64,000 nt of DNA from positions 5,518,001 to 5,582,000 of the forward strand of contig NZ_CP126110.1 of NCBI RefSeq assembly GCF_030123405.1, read 5' to 3'. This document shows, one piece after another, positions 1 to 8,579 of the stretch (its first letter is position 1; every line of letters begins with the position of its first letter). The DNA comes from Neobacillus sp. WH10 (GTDB lineage Bacteria > Bacillota > Bacilli > Bacillales > Cytobacillaceae). Position numbers and translations under genes: made by a program. The notes under the pieces are model-generated. The model made no database searches. It was not told the origin of the DNA and saw only the letters and a list, made by a program, of their open reading frames with translations.

Positions 1-401
1 CTATTATGGTTAAAACAGAGCCGAAAGGTATTGTCATATTAGCTATCGATTATGCAGGAAATATATCTTGGAATACTTGGGGAGATCAAAGCTATAATAA
101 ACAAAATATGGCAATTCAAACGATCGGTGTTACTCCGACTACTGGTATTAACCAAACCAAACCAGCCAAAATTTCTGCCTGGGCTTATAACAGAGTTAAC
201 TGGACAATTAATGTAAAAGATGCAAGTGGAAAGTTAGTTGATTCATGGCAAGTGAAAAATGAACATACCTTGAAAACACAATGGGTACCTAAAACGGATC
301 TTCCAAATGGCACGTATACGATTACAGCAGATATCGTTACAAATGACGGTTTTACAGTAACAACAACGCCTAAGCAAGTAACAGTTGTTCAACAACCATA
401 A
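1..401 (+). CDS. C-terminal part of a large secreted protein, possibly a subtilase (5' end outside window)
   Basis: The reading frame is open from the left edge and ends at a TAA at 399-401, so only about 130 C-terminal residues are visible. The segment has no membrane span. It consists of beta-rich, Thr/Asn-rich sequence resembling the FlgD/Ig-like and Fn3-like modules at the C-termini of Bacillus extracellular serine proteases: it starts with an Ile-Asp-Tyr-Ala-Gly-Asn motif and later has the turn Pro-Asn-Gly-Thr-Tyr typical of FlgD-like Ig folds. The protease assignment is inference from these C-terminal modules; a cell-surface adhesin or other exoenzyme is possible. A bidirectional terminator separates it from sucD. 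Confidence 0.5.
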   Translation, partial: IMVKTEPKGIVILAIDYAGNISWNTWGDQSYNKQNMAIQTIGVTPTTGINQTKPAKISAWAYNRVNWTINVKDASGKLVDSWQVKNEHTLKTQWVPKTDLPNGTYTITADIVTNDGFTVTTTPKQVTVVQQP

Positions 402-421
402 ATAATTCATTTAGAATAATG

Positions 422-466
422 AAAAAGCTATCTTTCCTATTAATTTTAGGAATGGGATAGCTTTTT
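422..466. terminator. Bidirectional terminator between the exoprotein and sucD
   Basis: AAAAAGCTATC (422-432) pairs with GATAGCTTTTT (456-466), extended by TTCCT/AGGAA inside. The A-run and T-run at the ends make it work on both strands, as expected between convergent genes. Confidence 0.85.
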
Positions 467-500
467 CTTTTGCGGCAGGGCCCTGTGCCCTTGTCTTATT

Positions 501-1403
501 TTAGTGTGTTTTACACTTTTCAAATAGCCCTTTTTCTTTAAGAACCCTAATCAATGTCTCCCCCATTACGGATGGAGTATCTGCCACTTCAATTCCACAT
601 TCATTCATTATACGGATTTTTTCTTCTGCTGTTCCCTTACCACCAGATATAATTGCTCCTGCGTGTCCCATTCGTTTTCCTGGCGGTGCAGTGCGTCCGC
701 CGATAAATCCGACTACAGGCTTCGTCATATTGGCTTTCACCCATTCGGCAGCTTCTTCTTCAGCAGAACCGCCGATCTCCCCAATCATAATGACTGCGTA
801 TGTTTCTGGGTCTTCATTGAAGGCCTTTAAAACATCGATAAAGTTTGTTCCGTTTACCGGATCACCACCGATCCCTACCGCTGATGTTTGTCCGATTCCA
901 GCCTGAGTTAGTTGATGAACTGCTTCATAGGTTAAAGTACCAGAACGAGATACAACCCCCACATGGCCTTTCTTATGGATGTATCCTGGCATGATACCAA
1001 TCTTACACTCGTCAGCACTAATAACACCAGGGCAGTTAGGACCGATAAGACGCGTCTTCTTTCCTTCCATATAGCGTTTTACTTTTACCATGTCCAGTAC
1101 AGGTATATGTTCAGTAATACAGATTGTAAGATCTAGCTCTGCCTCAACAGCTTCTAAAATAGCATCAGCAGCAAATGGAGCTGGGACATAAATGACCGAA
1201 ACTGTAGCACCAGTTGCTTTAACTGCTTCTTTAACTGTATTGAATACGGGAACTCCTTCAATATCACTGCCACCTTTACCTGGAGTAACACCACCGACAA
1301 TTTTTGTACCGTACTCAAGCATCTGTTTTGTATGGAATAGTGCAGTAGAACCTGTTATCCCTTGAACAATGACTTTTGTATCTTTATTAATAAATACACT
1401 CAC
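501..1403 (-). CDS. sucD: Succinyl-CoA synthetase (succinate-CoA ligase, ADP-forming), alpha subunit
   Basis: SucD with SucC converts succinyl-CoA, ADP and phosphate to succinate, CoA and ATP in the cytoplasmic TCA cycle. The protein has the N-terminal CoA-binding Rossmann domain, the Gly-Pro-Asn-Cys-Pro-Gly motif near residue 122 and the phosphohistidine loop Gly-His-Ala-Gly with His247. A longer frame opens at 1457, but the GTG at 1403 has an AAAGGGG ribosome site about 6 bases upstream and gives exactly 300 residues, the usual Bacillus length, so GTG is chosen. It is the last gene of the odh/suc run; the 144-bp gap to sucC is unusually wide for this pair. The complete TCA arm in one transcription unit suggests a dedicated catabolic operon. 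Confidence 0.95.
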   Translation of the reverse strand: MSVFINKDTKVIVQGITGSTALFHTKQMLEYGTKIVGGVTPGKGGSDIEGVPVFNTVKEAVKATGATVSVIYVPAPFAADAILEAVEAELDLTICITEHIPVLDMVKVKRYMEGKKTRLIGPNCPGVISADECKIGIMPGYIHKKGHVGVVSRSGTLTYEAVHQLTQAGIGQTSAVGIGGDPVNGTNFIDVLKAFNEDPETYAVIMIGEIGGSAEEEAAEWVKANMTKPVVGFIGGRTAPPGKRMGHAGAIISGGKGTAEEKIRIMNECGIEVADTPSVMGETLIRVLKEKGLFEKCKTH

Positions 1404-1547
1404 GTCAAATTCCCCTTTCTGATATCCAGTTTCAACGCCCAGCCCCTTAAAGGCCATAAGTCAATCCTTTACATAAGGCAAAGAACATCTTCTTCCAAGG
1501 GTTGTCTTATGCATGGCGGGGCAGATCGGGGCGTTTCCACTTTTACG

Positions 1548-2708
1548 TTAGCCTACTAATGAAACGATCTTTTGGGCACCATCAGCCATAGATTCAGCTG
1601 CAATGATGTCAATATCTGATTCAGCTAGAATCTTCTTACCTAAGTCAACATTTGTCCCTTCTAACCGTACTACTAAAGGTACTGTTAAGCCAATTTGCTT
1701 TGCTGCTTCCACAACACCTGTTGCAATGACGTCACACTTCATGATTCCACCAAAGATATTAACAAAAATACCTTTTACGTTTGGATCAGAAAGGATGATT
1801 TTGAATGCTTCCGTTACCTTTTCAGCTGTAGCGCTTCCCCCAACATCAAGGAAGTTAGCTGGTTCTCCTCCGTAGTGCTTTACAATATCCATCGTGGACA
1901 TTGCTAACCCCGCGCCATTAACCATACAACCGATATTTCCATCTAAAGCTACATAACTTAAGTCATGTTTGGAAGCTTCAATTTCCTTTGCATCTTCTTC
2001 TTCCAAATCACGAAGATCCATTATGTCATTGTGACGGTATAGGGCGTTGGAGTCGAAGTTTAACTTTGCATCCAGTGCCATTACTTTCCCATCACCTGTG
2101 ACAACAAGTGGATTGATTTCAGCGATTGAGCAATCCTTATCAATGTAAGCATTGTATAAGCCCATCATAAATTTAACAGCCTGTCCAACAAGCTTGCTTG
2201 GTATGTTGATATTAAAAGCAATACGGCGTGCCTGGAACGCAGTCAATCCTACAACTGGGTCAATTTCTTCCTTAAAGATTTTTTCCGGTGTCTTTTCAGC
2301 AACTTCTTCGATTTCCGTTCCGCCTTCTTCAGAGGCCATCAATACAACACGCGATGTAGCACGGTCTAATACTAAGCCGATATAGTATTCTTTTTGTATA
2401 TCACAGCCTTCTTCAATCAGTAACCGTTTAACCTCTTTTCCTTCTGGACCCGTTTGATGGGTAACAAGCGTTTTACCTAATATTTCATTTGCATAAAGAC
2501 GAACCTCTTCAAGGTTTTTGGCAACCTTAACACCGCCGGCCTTACCGCGTCCACCAGCATGGATTTGTGCTTTGACTACACAAACCTTTGTTCCAAGCTC
2601 TTTTGCAGCTTCTACTGCTTCATCGACTGTAAAAGCTACTTTTCCGTTTGGGACCGATACACCATATTGTCTGAGGACTTCTTTTCCTTGATATTCATGA
2701 ATATTCAT
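1548..2708 (-). CDS. sucC: Succinyl-CoA synthetase (ADP-forming), beta subunit
   Basis: This is the ATP-grasp subunit that binds nucleotide and succinate and pairs with SucD. At 386 residues it has the normal family length. It shows the N-terminal ATP-grasp domain, with the Ala-Gly-Gly-Arg-Gly-Lys nucleotide-binding segment near residue 52, and the C-terminal ligase domain with the Gly-Gly-Ile-Met-Lys-Cys stretch. The ATG at 2708 follows an AGGAGG site with good spacing. Only 34 bases separate it from odhB upstream, so it is almost certainly cotranscribed with odhAB. Finding sucCD directly behind odhAB is common in proteobacteria but less so in Bacillus, where sucCD and odhAB usually sit apart. 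Confidence 0.96.
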   Translation of the reverse strand: MNIHEYQGKEVLRQYGVSVPNGKVAFTVDEAVEAAKELGTKVCVVKAQIHAGGRGKAGGVKVAKNLEEVRLYANEILGKTLVTHQTGPEGKEVKRLLIEEGCDIQKEYYIGLVLDRATSRVVLMASEEGGTEIEEVAEKTPEKIFKEEIDPVVGLTAFQARRIAFNINIPSKLVGQAVKFMMGLYNAYIDKDCSIAEINPLVVTGDGKVMALDAKLNFDSNALYRHNDIMDLRDLEEEDAKEIEASKHDLSYVALDGNIGCMVNGAGLAMSTMDIVKHYGGEPANFLDVGGSATAEKVTEAFKIILSDPNVKGIFVNIFGGIMKCDVIATGVVEAAKQIGLTVPLVVRLEGTNVDLGKKILAESDIDIIAAESMADGAQKIVSLVG

Positions 2709-2742
2709 ATAATGCCTCCTAAAAAAGTAAGACTTTCTCTTC

Positions 2743-3987
2743 TTATGCTTCTAAAAGTAATTTTTCTGGATCTTCAAGCAGTTGTTTTATTTTTACTAAA
2801 AATCCAACAGCTTCTTTTCCATCCACAATTCGATGGTCATAAGAAAGCGCCAGATACATCATAGGTCGAATTTCAATTCTTTCGTTATCTACTGCGACAG
2901 GTCGGTTTTGAATAGAATGCATGCCCAATATTCCGACCTGAGGAGCATTTAAGATTGGTGTCGATAATAAAGAACCAAATGTACCACCGTTTGTGATCGT
3001 GAATGTACCTCCTTGAAGATCGGATAAAGCAAGTTTTGATTCTCTTGCTTTCATTGCTAAATTGCTAATCTCTTTTTCTATTTCAGCAAAATTTAACCGG
3101 TCAGCATCTCTTACAACTGGGACAACTAAGCCTTCAGAAGTAGAAACAGCAACTCCAATATCATAGAATTTCTTAACAACTAATTCATTTCCTTGAATTT
3201 CTGCATTTAATAGCGGATAGCTTTTTAGAGCACTGACGACAGCTTTTGTAAAAAACGACATAAATCCTAGTTTTACATCATGCTCTTTGAAGAATGAATC
3301 TTTTCTTTTCTTTCTTAGATTCATAACAGCAGTCAAATCTACTTCATTAAATGTTGTTAAAATAGCAGCCGTATGTTGGACTTCTACAAGGTTTTTGGCA
3401 ATGGTTGCACGGCGGCGAGACATTTTTATTCTTTCTACTGGTTTGCTATCTGTTACAGCCGGTTGTATGGCGGCTGCTGTTTGTGGTACTGCTGCAGGTG
3501 CTGTGTTTGCAACTGGACGACCTTCAGGTACATAGTTCGAAACATCTTGCTGGCGAACTCTTCCTAATGGATCTACAGCAACTATATTTTGTAAATCAAT
3601 TCCTCGTTCTCTCGCTAATTTCCTTGCTGCAGGGGAAGCAATAACATTGCTTGAAGTTTCAGTAACTGATTCTACAACTGGTGCTATTTCTGGAGTTACT
3701 TTTTCTTCAACTACTTTGTCTTCACTTGCTTGTGGTGCAGAACTGCTAACGCCATTTTCATCAATAATAGCGATCGTTTCCCCAACATTTACAGTATCAC
3801 CTTCTGCTTTTAATGTTTCTTTTAATACCCCGCTAAACTCAGAAATAATTTCTACATTTACTTTATCTGTTTCAAGCTCTAATATATAGTCACCTTTGGA
3901 AACAGTATCACCAGGTTGTTTTAGCCATTGTGCAATGGTACCTTCTGTAATGGATTCAGCTAATTGGGGAACTACTATTGCCGCCAT
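2743..3987 (-). CDS. odhB: 2-oxoglutarate dehydrogenase E2: dihydrolipoamide succinyltransferase
   Basis: E2 core of the 2-oxoglutarate dehydrogenase complex; it transfers the succinyl group from E1-bound thiamine diphosphate through lipoate to CoA. Domains in order: lipoyl domain (about 1-80) with Glu-Thr-Asp-Lys-Val and lipoylated Lys42; a Pro/Ala/Val-rich linker; the E1/E3-binding domain (about 114-152, starting Ala-Ser-Pro-Ala-Ala-Arg); a second linker; and the catalytic domain ending with Asp-His-Arg-Ile-Val-Asp-Gly (His385, Asp389). The length of 414 residues is normal. The gap to odhA is 82 bp and to sucC 34 bp, so the three form one operon. Confidence 0.95.
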   Translation of the reverse strand: MAAIVVPQLAESITEGTIAQWLKQPGDTVSKGDYILELETDKVNVEIISEFSGVLKETLKAEGDTVNVGETIAIIDENGVSSSAPQASEDKVVEEKVTPEIAPVVESVTETSSNVIASPAARKLARERGIDLQNIVAVDPLGRVRQQDVSNYVPEGRPVANTAPAAVPQTAAAIQPAVTDSKPVERIKMSRRRATIAKNLVEVQHTAAILTTFNEVDLTAVMNLRKKRKDSFFKEHDVKLGFMSFFTKAVVSALKSYPLLNAEIQGNELVVKKFYDIGVAVSTSEGLVVPVVRDADRLNFAEIEKEISNLAMKARESKLALSDLQGGTFTITNGGTFGSLLSTPILNAPQVGILGMHSIQNRPVAVDNERIEIRPMMYLALSYDHRIVDGKEAVGFLVKIKQLLEDPEKLLLEA

Positions 3988-4069
3988 CTTCTATACACAT
4001 CCTTTTATTAAAATGTTGAATTTCCACTGGATTGACATCAGCTTATGCTTTTCATCTCTCACAAAACAA

Positions 4070-6910
4070 CTAAATACTTACCACTTCTTTTGCTTTCTTA
4101 TCAGTTGGTGTTAACGCTACATCTATTATTCTTTGTTGTTCGTTTTTATGAATAATTGGATCTCCTTCAGAAGGGCTGGACATTCCTGGCCGGCCATTAT
4201 AGGAAACTTTAATATGATCGGACACTAACTCTTGTAACTGTGGAGCAATATAGCTCCATGCACCCATATTTTTTGGTTCTTCCTGTGTCCAGACAACTTC
4301 TTTTAGGTTTTTATATTTACCTATTAAGCTTCTAATTTGTTCTTCTGGGAAAGGATACAATTCTTCTATTCTAATAATATCTAACCAGTTAAAAGCTTTT
4401 GAATCTGCCACAAGATCTGCTAATTCTACTGCAAGTCGACCTGTGCAGAAGACAATTCGCTCTACTTGATCTGGTTCGCTCCCTAGCCCAGGTTGTTCAA
4501 TAACCGCTTGGAATTGACCATTTGTAAATTCTTCTAAATAAGTTCCTGCAGAAGCATGACGTAATAAGCTTTTTGGAGCCATTAAGACTAAAGGTCTTAC
4601 TTCATCAGTATTTAATATCGCTGCTTGTCTTCTTAAAATATGAAAATATTGAGCTGAGGAAGACAGATTCGCAACAGTCCAGTTATTTTCAGCTGCCAGT
4701 TGAAGGAAACGTTCCAATCTAGCACTAGAATGTTCTGGTCCTTGACCTTCATAACCGTGTGGTAACAAAACTACAATTCCTGATTTTTGCCCCCATTTGG
4801 ATTGACCGGCGGAAATAAATTGGTCAATAATTACTTGTGCACCATTTGCAAAATCACCAAATTGTGCTTCCCAAAGTACAAGCGTTTCAGGTGAAATAAC
4901 ATTGTAACCGTATTCAAATCCTAGTATAGCTACTTCTGAAAGTGAACTATTATGAACAGCAAAGGATGCATTAGAAGTACTAATTGTATGCAATGGGCAA
5001 TATTTTTCACCCGTTTTTTCATCTGATAAAACAATATTTCGGTGGGAGAATGTACCTCTCTCAGAATCTTGTCCGGTTAATCGAATCGGAGTGCCATCTT
5101 TCAATATCGTTGCAAAAGCTAATGCTTCAGCATGTGCCCAATCAATTTTTCCTTTTTTCTCAAAAACTTCTAGTCTACGGTTCAATATTTTTTGCAGCTT
5201 ACCGAATACGTTGAAGCCATTCGGCCATTCTAGAAGCTCGGAATTAATTTTTGTTAAAGTTGCTTTATCGACAGTGGTATCTACTTTTGGAATTTCATGA
5301 TGGTTTTCCGCTTGTAATTCTGCAATCGAACGAACTTCTGAATGTTCTTTATCAATATTTTTATACGCCTCTGAAATCTTCGTTAATACTGTTGTTTCAA
5401 TTTCTTTCATTTGCTCTTCTGTCATTGATTTTTCATCTAATAGTTGTTGCTTATAAACAGCTGTAATCGTTGGATGCTTACGGACAATGTTATATGTTAA
5501 TGGGTTTGTAGCCATTGGTTCATCCATTTCATTGTGACCCATTCTTCTGTAACCAATTAAATCAACTAAAACATCTTTTTTGAATGTTTGACGATATTCG
5601 AATGCTAAGCGCATGACTGCCAAGCTTGCCTCTGGAGCATCAGCATTGACATGAAAAACAGGAATATTATAACCTTTCGCCAAATCACTGGAATATCTTG
5701 TCGATCTTGAATCTTCACTCTCTGTTGTAAAACCAATGCGGTTATTCGCAATAATATGAATGGTTCCACCTGTTTGATAAGCTTTTGTTCTTGAATAATT
5801 CAAAGTTTCTGCTACAACACCTTGGCCTGGGAAAGCGGCATCTCCATGCACTAATAGTGCAAGTGCCTTTGATACATCTTGTTTCGGATAACCTTTTTCA
5901 GAACGATCCTCTTGAGCTGCTCTTGCATATCCTTCTACTACCGTACCAGCAAATTCCAAATGGCTTGGGTTATTTGCTAAGGAGACTTTAATTTTTTTAT
6001 CCTGGATTTGTCTGTTCTTTACTGCCCCCATATGATACTTAACATCACCTGTGCTACCCTTTGTTTCCGAATAATCAGGATTATCGTTCACCCATGTTGA
6101 ATGTTGAAATTGTGAAAAAATTGCTTCGTAAGGTTTTTCCAATATATGTGCAAGGACATTCAGTCTACCTCTATGCGCCATCGCGATCATTACGTTGTCA
6201 ATTCCATCTTCCGCTGATAAAGAGATCAATTCTTCAAGTGAAGGAATAAGTGTTTCTAATCCTTCAACAGAAAAACGTTTTTGCCCAACATACGTTTTTT
6301 GAATAAATTGTTCAAAGCCTTCTGCTTTATACAAACTAGTTAAAAGATCCACTTTTTTTGCTGTTGAAAATGATATTGCACAATCATTATCTTCAATTTT
6401 ACTTTGAAGCCAAAGTCTTTCTTCTGGTTCAACATGCCCGATTTCGAAACCGATATGGCCAATATACACTTTCATCAAATATTGAATAGCAGCTAACCCA
6501 TCTTGTAATTGTCCCTTCTTCTCTGGACAAATAATTTCTGCTGGGATTTCCTTCACATCTTCTTCTGTTAAACCATAGTAAGACAAAGTGAGAATATCGG
6601 ATGGAGTTTGTCTTTCTAATGGATAAACATTTGCTTCTAAATGACCATTTGTGCGAATATTTTCCGCAAGTTTTAATACGTCTACAAGCTTCTTCATTTT
6701 ATTAATTACGAATGTCGGTGAATACCCTTGCTGTGGTAGTTCTTCATTATTTTGGGTTATTTCTAATTGTGGAGCTCCCCACACCGCAAATAACTCTTGT
6801 AAGCTTTCGTCAACTAAAGCCTCATCAGTCAAAAACAAATCATACTGTTCTAACAAATAACCTAAGTTAGGTCCAAATACATCATGCCACGAGCTAGTTG
6901 AGTTATTCAT
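4070..6910 (-). CDS. odhA: 2-oxoglutarate dehydrogenase E1 component
   Basis: Thiamine-diphosphate-dependent E1 that decarboxylates 2-oxoglutarate and passes the succinyl group to OdhB. At 946 residues it matches Bacillus OdhA. Visible family features are the His-Arg-Gly-Arg-Leu-Asn-Val segment near residue 250, the His-Gly-Asp-Ala-Ala-Phe-Pro-Gly-Gln-Gly-Val cofactor region, and the C-terminal transketolase-like domain with a Gln-Asp-Ser-Glu-Arg-Gly-Thr-Phe stretch. The ATG at 6910 has an AAGGGATG ribosome site. It is preceded by a dicarboxylate transporter only 63 bp upstream on the same strand, an unusual neighbour that points to uptake of the enzyme's own substrate. Confidence 0.96.
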   Translation of the reverse strand: MNNSTSSWHDVFGPNLGYLLEQYDLFLTDEALVDESLQELFAVWGAPQLEITQNNEELPQQGYSPTFVINKMKKLVDVLKLAENIRTNGHLEANVYPLERQTPSDILTLSYYGLTEEDVKEIPAEIICPEKKGQLQDGLAAIQYLMKVYIGHIGFEIGHVEPEERLWLQSKIEDNDCAISFSTAKKVDLLTSLYKAEGFEQFIQKTYVGQKRFSVEGLETLIPSLEELISLSAEDGIDNVMIAMAHRGRLNVLAHILEKPYEAIFSQFQHSTWVNDNPDYSETKGSTGDVKYHMGAVKNRQIQDKKIKVSLANNPSHLEFAGTVVEGYARAAQEDRSEKGYPKQDVSKALALLVHGDAAFPGQGVVAETLNYSRTKAYQTGGTIHIIANNRIGFTTESEDSRSTRYSSDLAKGYNIPVFHVNADAPEASLAVMRLAFEYRQTFKKDVLVDLIGYRRMGHNEMDEPMATNPLTYNIVRKHPTITAVYKQQLLDEKSMTEEQMKEIETTVLTKISEAYKNIDKEHSEVRSIAELQAENHHEIPKVDTTVDKATLTKINSELLEWPNGFNVFGKLQKILNRRLEVFEKKGKIDWAHAEALAFATILKDGTPIRLTGQDSERGTFSHRNIVLSDEKTGEKYCPLHTISTSNASFAVHNSSLSEVAILGFEYGYNVISPETLVLWEAQFGDFANGAQVIIDQFISAGQSKWGQKSGIVVLLPHGYEGQGPEHSSARLERFLQLAAENNWTVANLSSSAQYFHILRRQAAILNTDEVRPLVLMAPKSLLRHASAGTYLEEFTNGQFQAVIEQPGLGSEPDQVERIVFCTGRLAVELADLVADSKAFNWLDIIRIEELYPFPEEQIRSLIGKYKNLKEVVWTQEEPKNMGAWSYIAPQLQELVSDHIKVSYNGRPGMSSPSEGDPIIHKNEQQRIIDVALTPTDKKAKEVVSI

Positions 6911-6973
6911 ACTTTCACATCCCTTATAATCAAGTTAAACTATATAAATTGATGGTTAAATTTTTCTTCTTTC

Positions 6974-8431
6974 TTAGAGCAAACCTACCCATTGCCAGTA
7001 CGTTAAGCTGAAAATGATAATTAAGATATAACCAGCGATAGTAATTGGAATACCGGATTTCAAAAGGTCTTTTGTTGTAAATGCACCTGTTCCATATGCA
7101 AGCATATTTTGTGGTGCACTTACTGGTAATAAAAATCCAAAGCTGACAGCAAATTGTTGAATTAATACAAGCCCTGGTCCATTAAAGGACGTTGGCTCCA
7201 TTGACATCACGAGTGCAATAACAATTGGAATGAAAGCAGAAGATAAACTTGTTGCACTTGCAAAACCTAAATGGATTAAAATATTAAATAAAGTTAGTAC
7301 CATAATAATGAAAATAAGTGGCATACTCGTTAAACCAACAGCTTCTAATGTTTCTTGTGACAACCATGATGCCCCATGAGTTTGTAATAATACCGTTCCT
7401 AACGAAATTCCGACTGCGAATACGATAATAGTTCCCCAAGGAATTTTACTTTCCACTTCTTTCCATGTGAAAATTCCAATACCAGGAAACAGCATAAAAG
7501 CAACAGCAGCAATGGTAACTGTAGTAGAATCAAATGGATGGAGGATTCCTTCCGTTGCCCAAAGTACTAATAGTACTATTGAGATTATGATTAATCGGAA
7601 TTCTTTTGATGAAATCTTTCCTAACTCCTTTAATTGAGCACTTATAATTTCTTTTCCACCTTGTAGTTCTCCGATTTCGGGTTTAATGAGCTTGTTCATA
7701 ACAAAGAATAAGATAACAGACATGATAATGGACCAAGGTCCAGCGTATAACAACCATTGTCCCCATGTAATATTAGAACCAAATGATTGTTCCATAAATC
7801 CTAAAGCAACCATGTTTTGCGCAGCTGCAGTTTTAATACCAATGTTCCAGATAGAAATGGATTGAACAGCTGTTACAATAAGTAAAGCCGACAATCTACT
7901 TGTTTTTGGAAGACTGAAAGCTGCTACAATTCCCATTAGAATCGGAATGATTGTACCTGCACGTGCGGTTGCACTTGGTACGAATAAGGCAAGAATGATA
8001 CTGACCACAATCGTTCCAAAAACTAAGCTACTCGTTTTTGTCCCTACTTTTGACATAATGAATAAGGCCAGACGTTTATGCAATCCTGTTATTTCCATGG
8101 CAGCAGCGATGAATAGGGCTCCTGCCACAAGTCCGACAGCCGAAGAGCTAAACCCGCCAAGTGCAATTTTTAATGCACCTTGACTAGTATAAGTTACGGA
8201 TGGATCCTCGATCGTTGGTGCAAGTCCTATAAAAACAGTAATTAATACGATAATAAGAGCAGCACTTACTGCATAAGATACCGCTTCAGTCACCCAAAGA
8301 ATGACTGCTAATGCTAATATTGCCAGCGCCCTTTGTCCTGCAATTGGGAGACCATCAGGATTGGGAAGCATGACGATAATAAAAAATACTGCAAATGCGA
8401 GGCAAATGGATATTAATTTTTTCTTTTCCAC
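6974..8431 (-). CDS. DASS-family (SLC13-like) dicarboxylate transporter, probable 2-oxoglutarate/malate type
   Basis: Polytopic inner-membrane protein of 485 residues with about 12-14 hydrophobic segments starting near residue 7. The segment Phe-Val-Pro-Ser-Ala-Thr-Ala-Arg-Ala-Gly (residues 150-159) and a second related Ser/Thr-rich loop in the C-terminal half (Gly-Phe-Ala-Ser-Ala-Thr-Ser) are typical of the CitT / YflS / plastid 2-oxoglutarate-malate translocator branch of the DASS family. The substrate cannot be read from sequence. The location inside a 2-oxoglutarate dehydrogenase/succinyl-CoA synthetase operon and beside a dicarboxylate-sensing two-component system favours 2-oxoglutarate or a C4/C5-dicarboxylate antiport. 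It has its own upstream control region with a cre box and an inverted repeat. Confidence 0.85.
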   Translation of the reverse strand: MEKKKLISICLAFAVFFIIVMLPNPDGLPIAGQRALAILALAVILWVTEAVSYAVSAALIIVLITVFIGLAPTIEDPSVTYTSQGALKIALGGFSSSAVGLVAGALFIAAAMEITGLHKRLALFIMSKVGTKTSSLVFGTIVVSIILALFVPSATARAGTIIPILMGIVAAFSLPKTSRLSALLIVTAVQSISIWNIGIKTAAAQNMVALGFMEQSFGSNITWGQWLLYAGPWSIIMSVILFFVMNKLIKPEIGELQGGKEIISAQLKELGKISSKEFRLIIISIVLLVLWATEGILHPFDSTTVTIAAVAFMLFPGIGIFTWKEVESKIPWGTIIVFAVGISLGTVLLQTHGASWLSQETLEAVGLTSMPLIFIIMVLTLFNILIHLGFASATSLSSAFIPIVIALVMSMEPTSFNGPGLVLIQQFAVSFGFLLPVSAPQNMLAYGTGAFTTKDLLKSGIPITIAGYILIIIFSLTYWQWVGLL

Positions 8432-8483
8432 TTTATTTCCCTCCTTTTGTTTTTACAATATTATTGTAAACTATAAAAAAATA

Positions 8484-8498
8484 ATGAAAGCGCTTTAC
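8484..8498 (-). promoter_or_regulatory. cre box (CcpA site) upstream of the DASS transporter
   Basis: ATGAAAGCGCTTTAC fits the CcpA consensus WTGAAARCGYTTWNN at every position. It lies 53 bp upstream of the transporter start. This predicts glucose repression of the transporter-odhAB-sucCD part even if it has a promoter separate from lpd. Confidence 0.7.
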
Positions 8499-8503
8499 AA
8501 AGT

Positions 8504-8528
8504 TAACTAATCACTTTCATTAGTTACA
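8504..8528 (-). promoter_or_regulatory. Inverted repeat, candidate response-regulator site
   Basis: TAACTAAT (8504-8511) and ATTAGTTA (8519-8526) form a perfect inverted repeat with a 7-base spacer, directly upstream of the cre box. The overlapping 14-mer TTTCATTAGTTACA (8515-8528) occurs again, identical, upstream of the divergent permease gene (10286-10299). Sharing by two promoters of one cluster suggests a site for the local two-component regulator. Confidence 0.45.
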
Positions 8529-8579
8529 GAAGTATTAAATAATTCGTCTAAGGTTTTGCGTTAGCCAACTAACGATTTA

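Noticed and set aside
8559..8574. CGTTAG-CCAA-CTAACG hairpin as the lpd terminator
   Set aside because: The 6-bp stem is weak and no T-run follows on the minus strand; read-through from lpd is expected.
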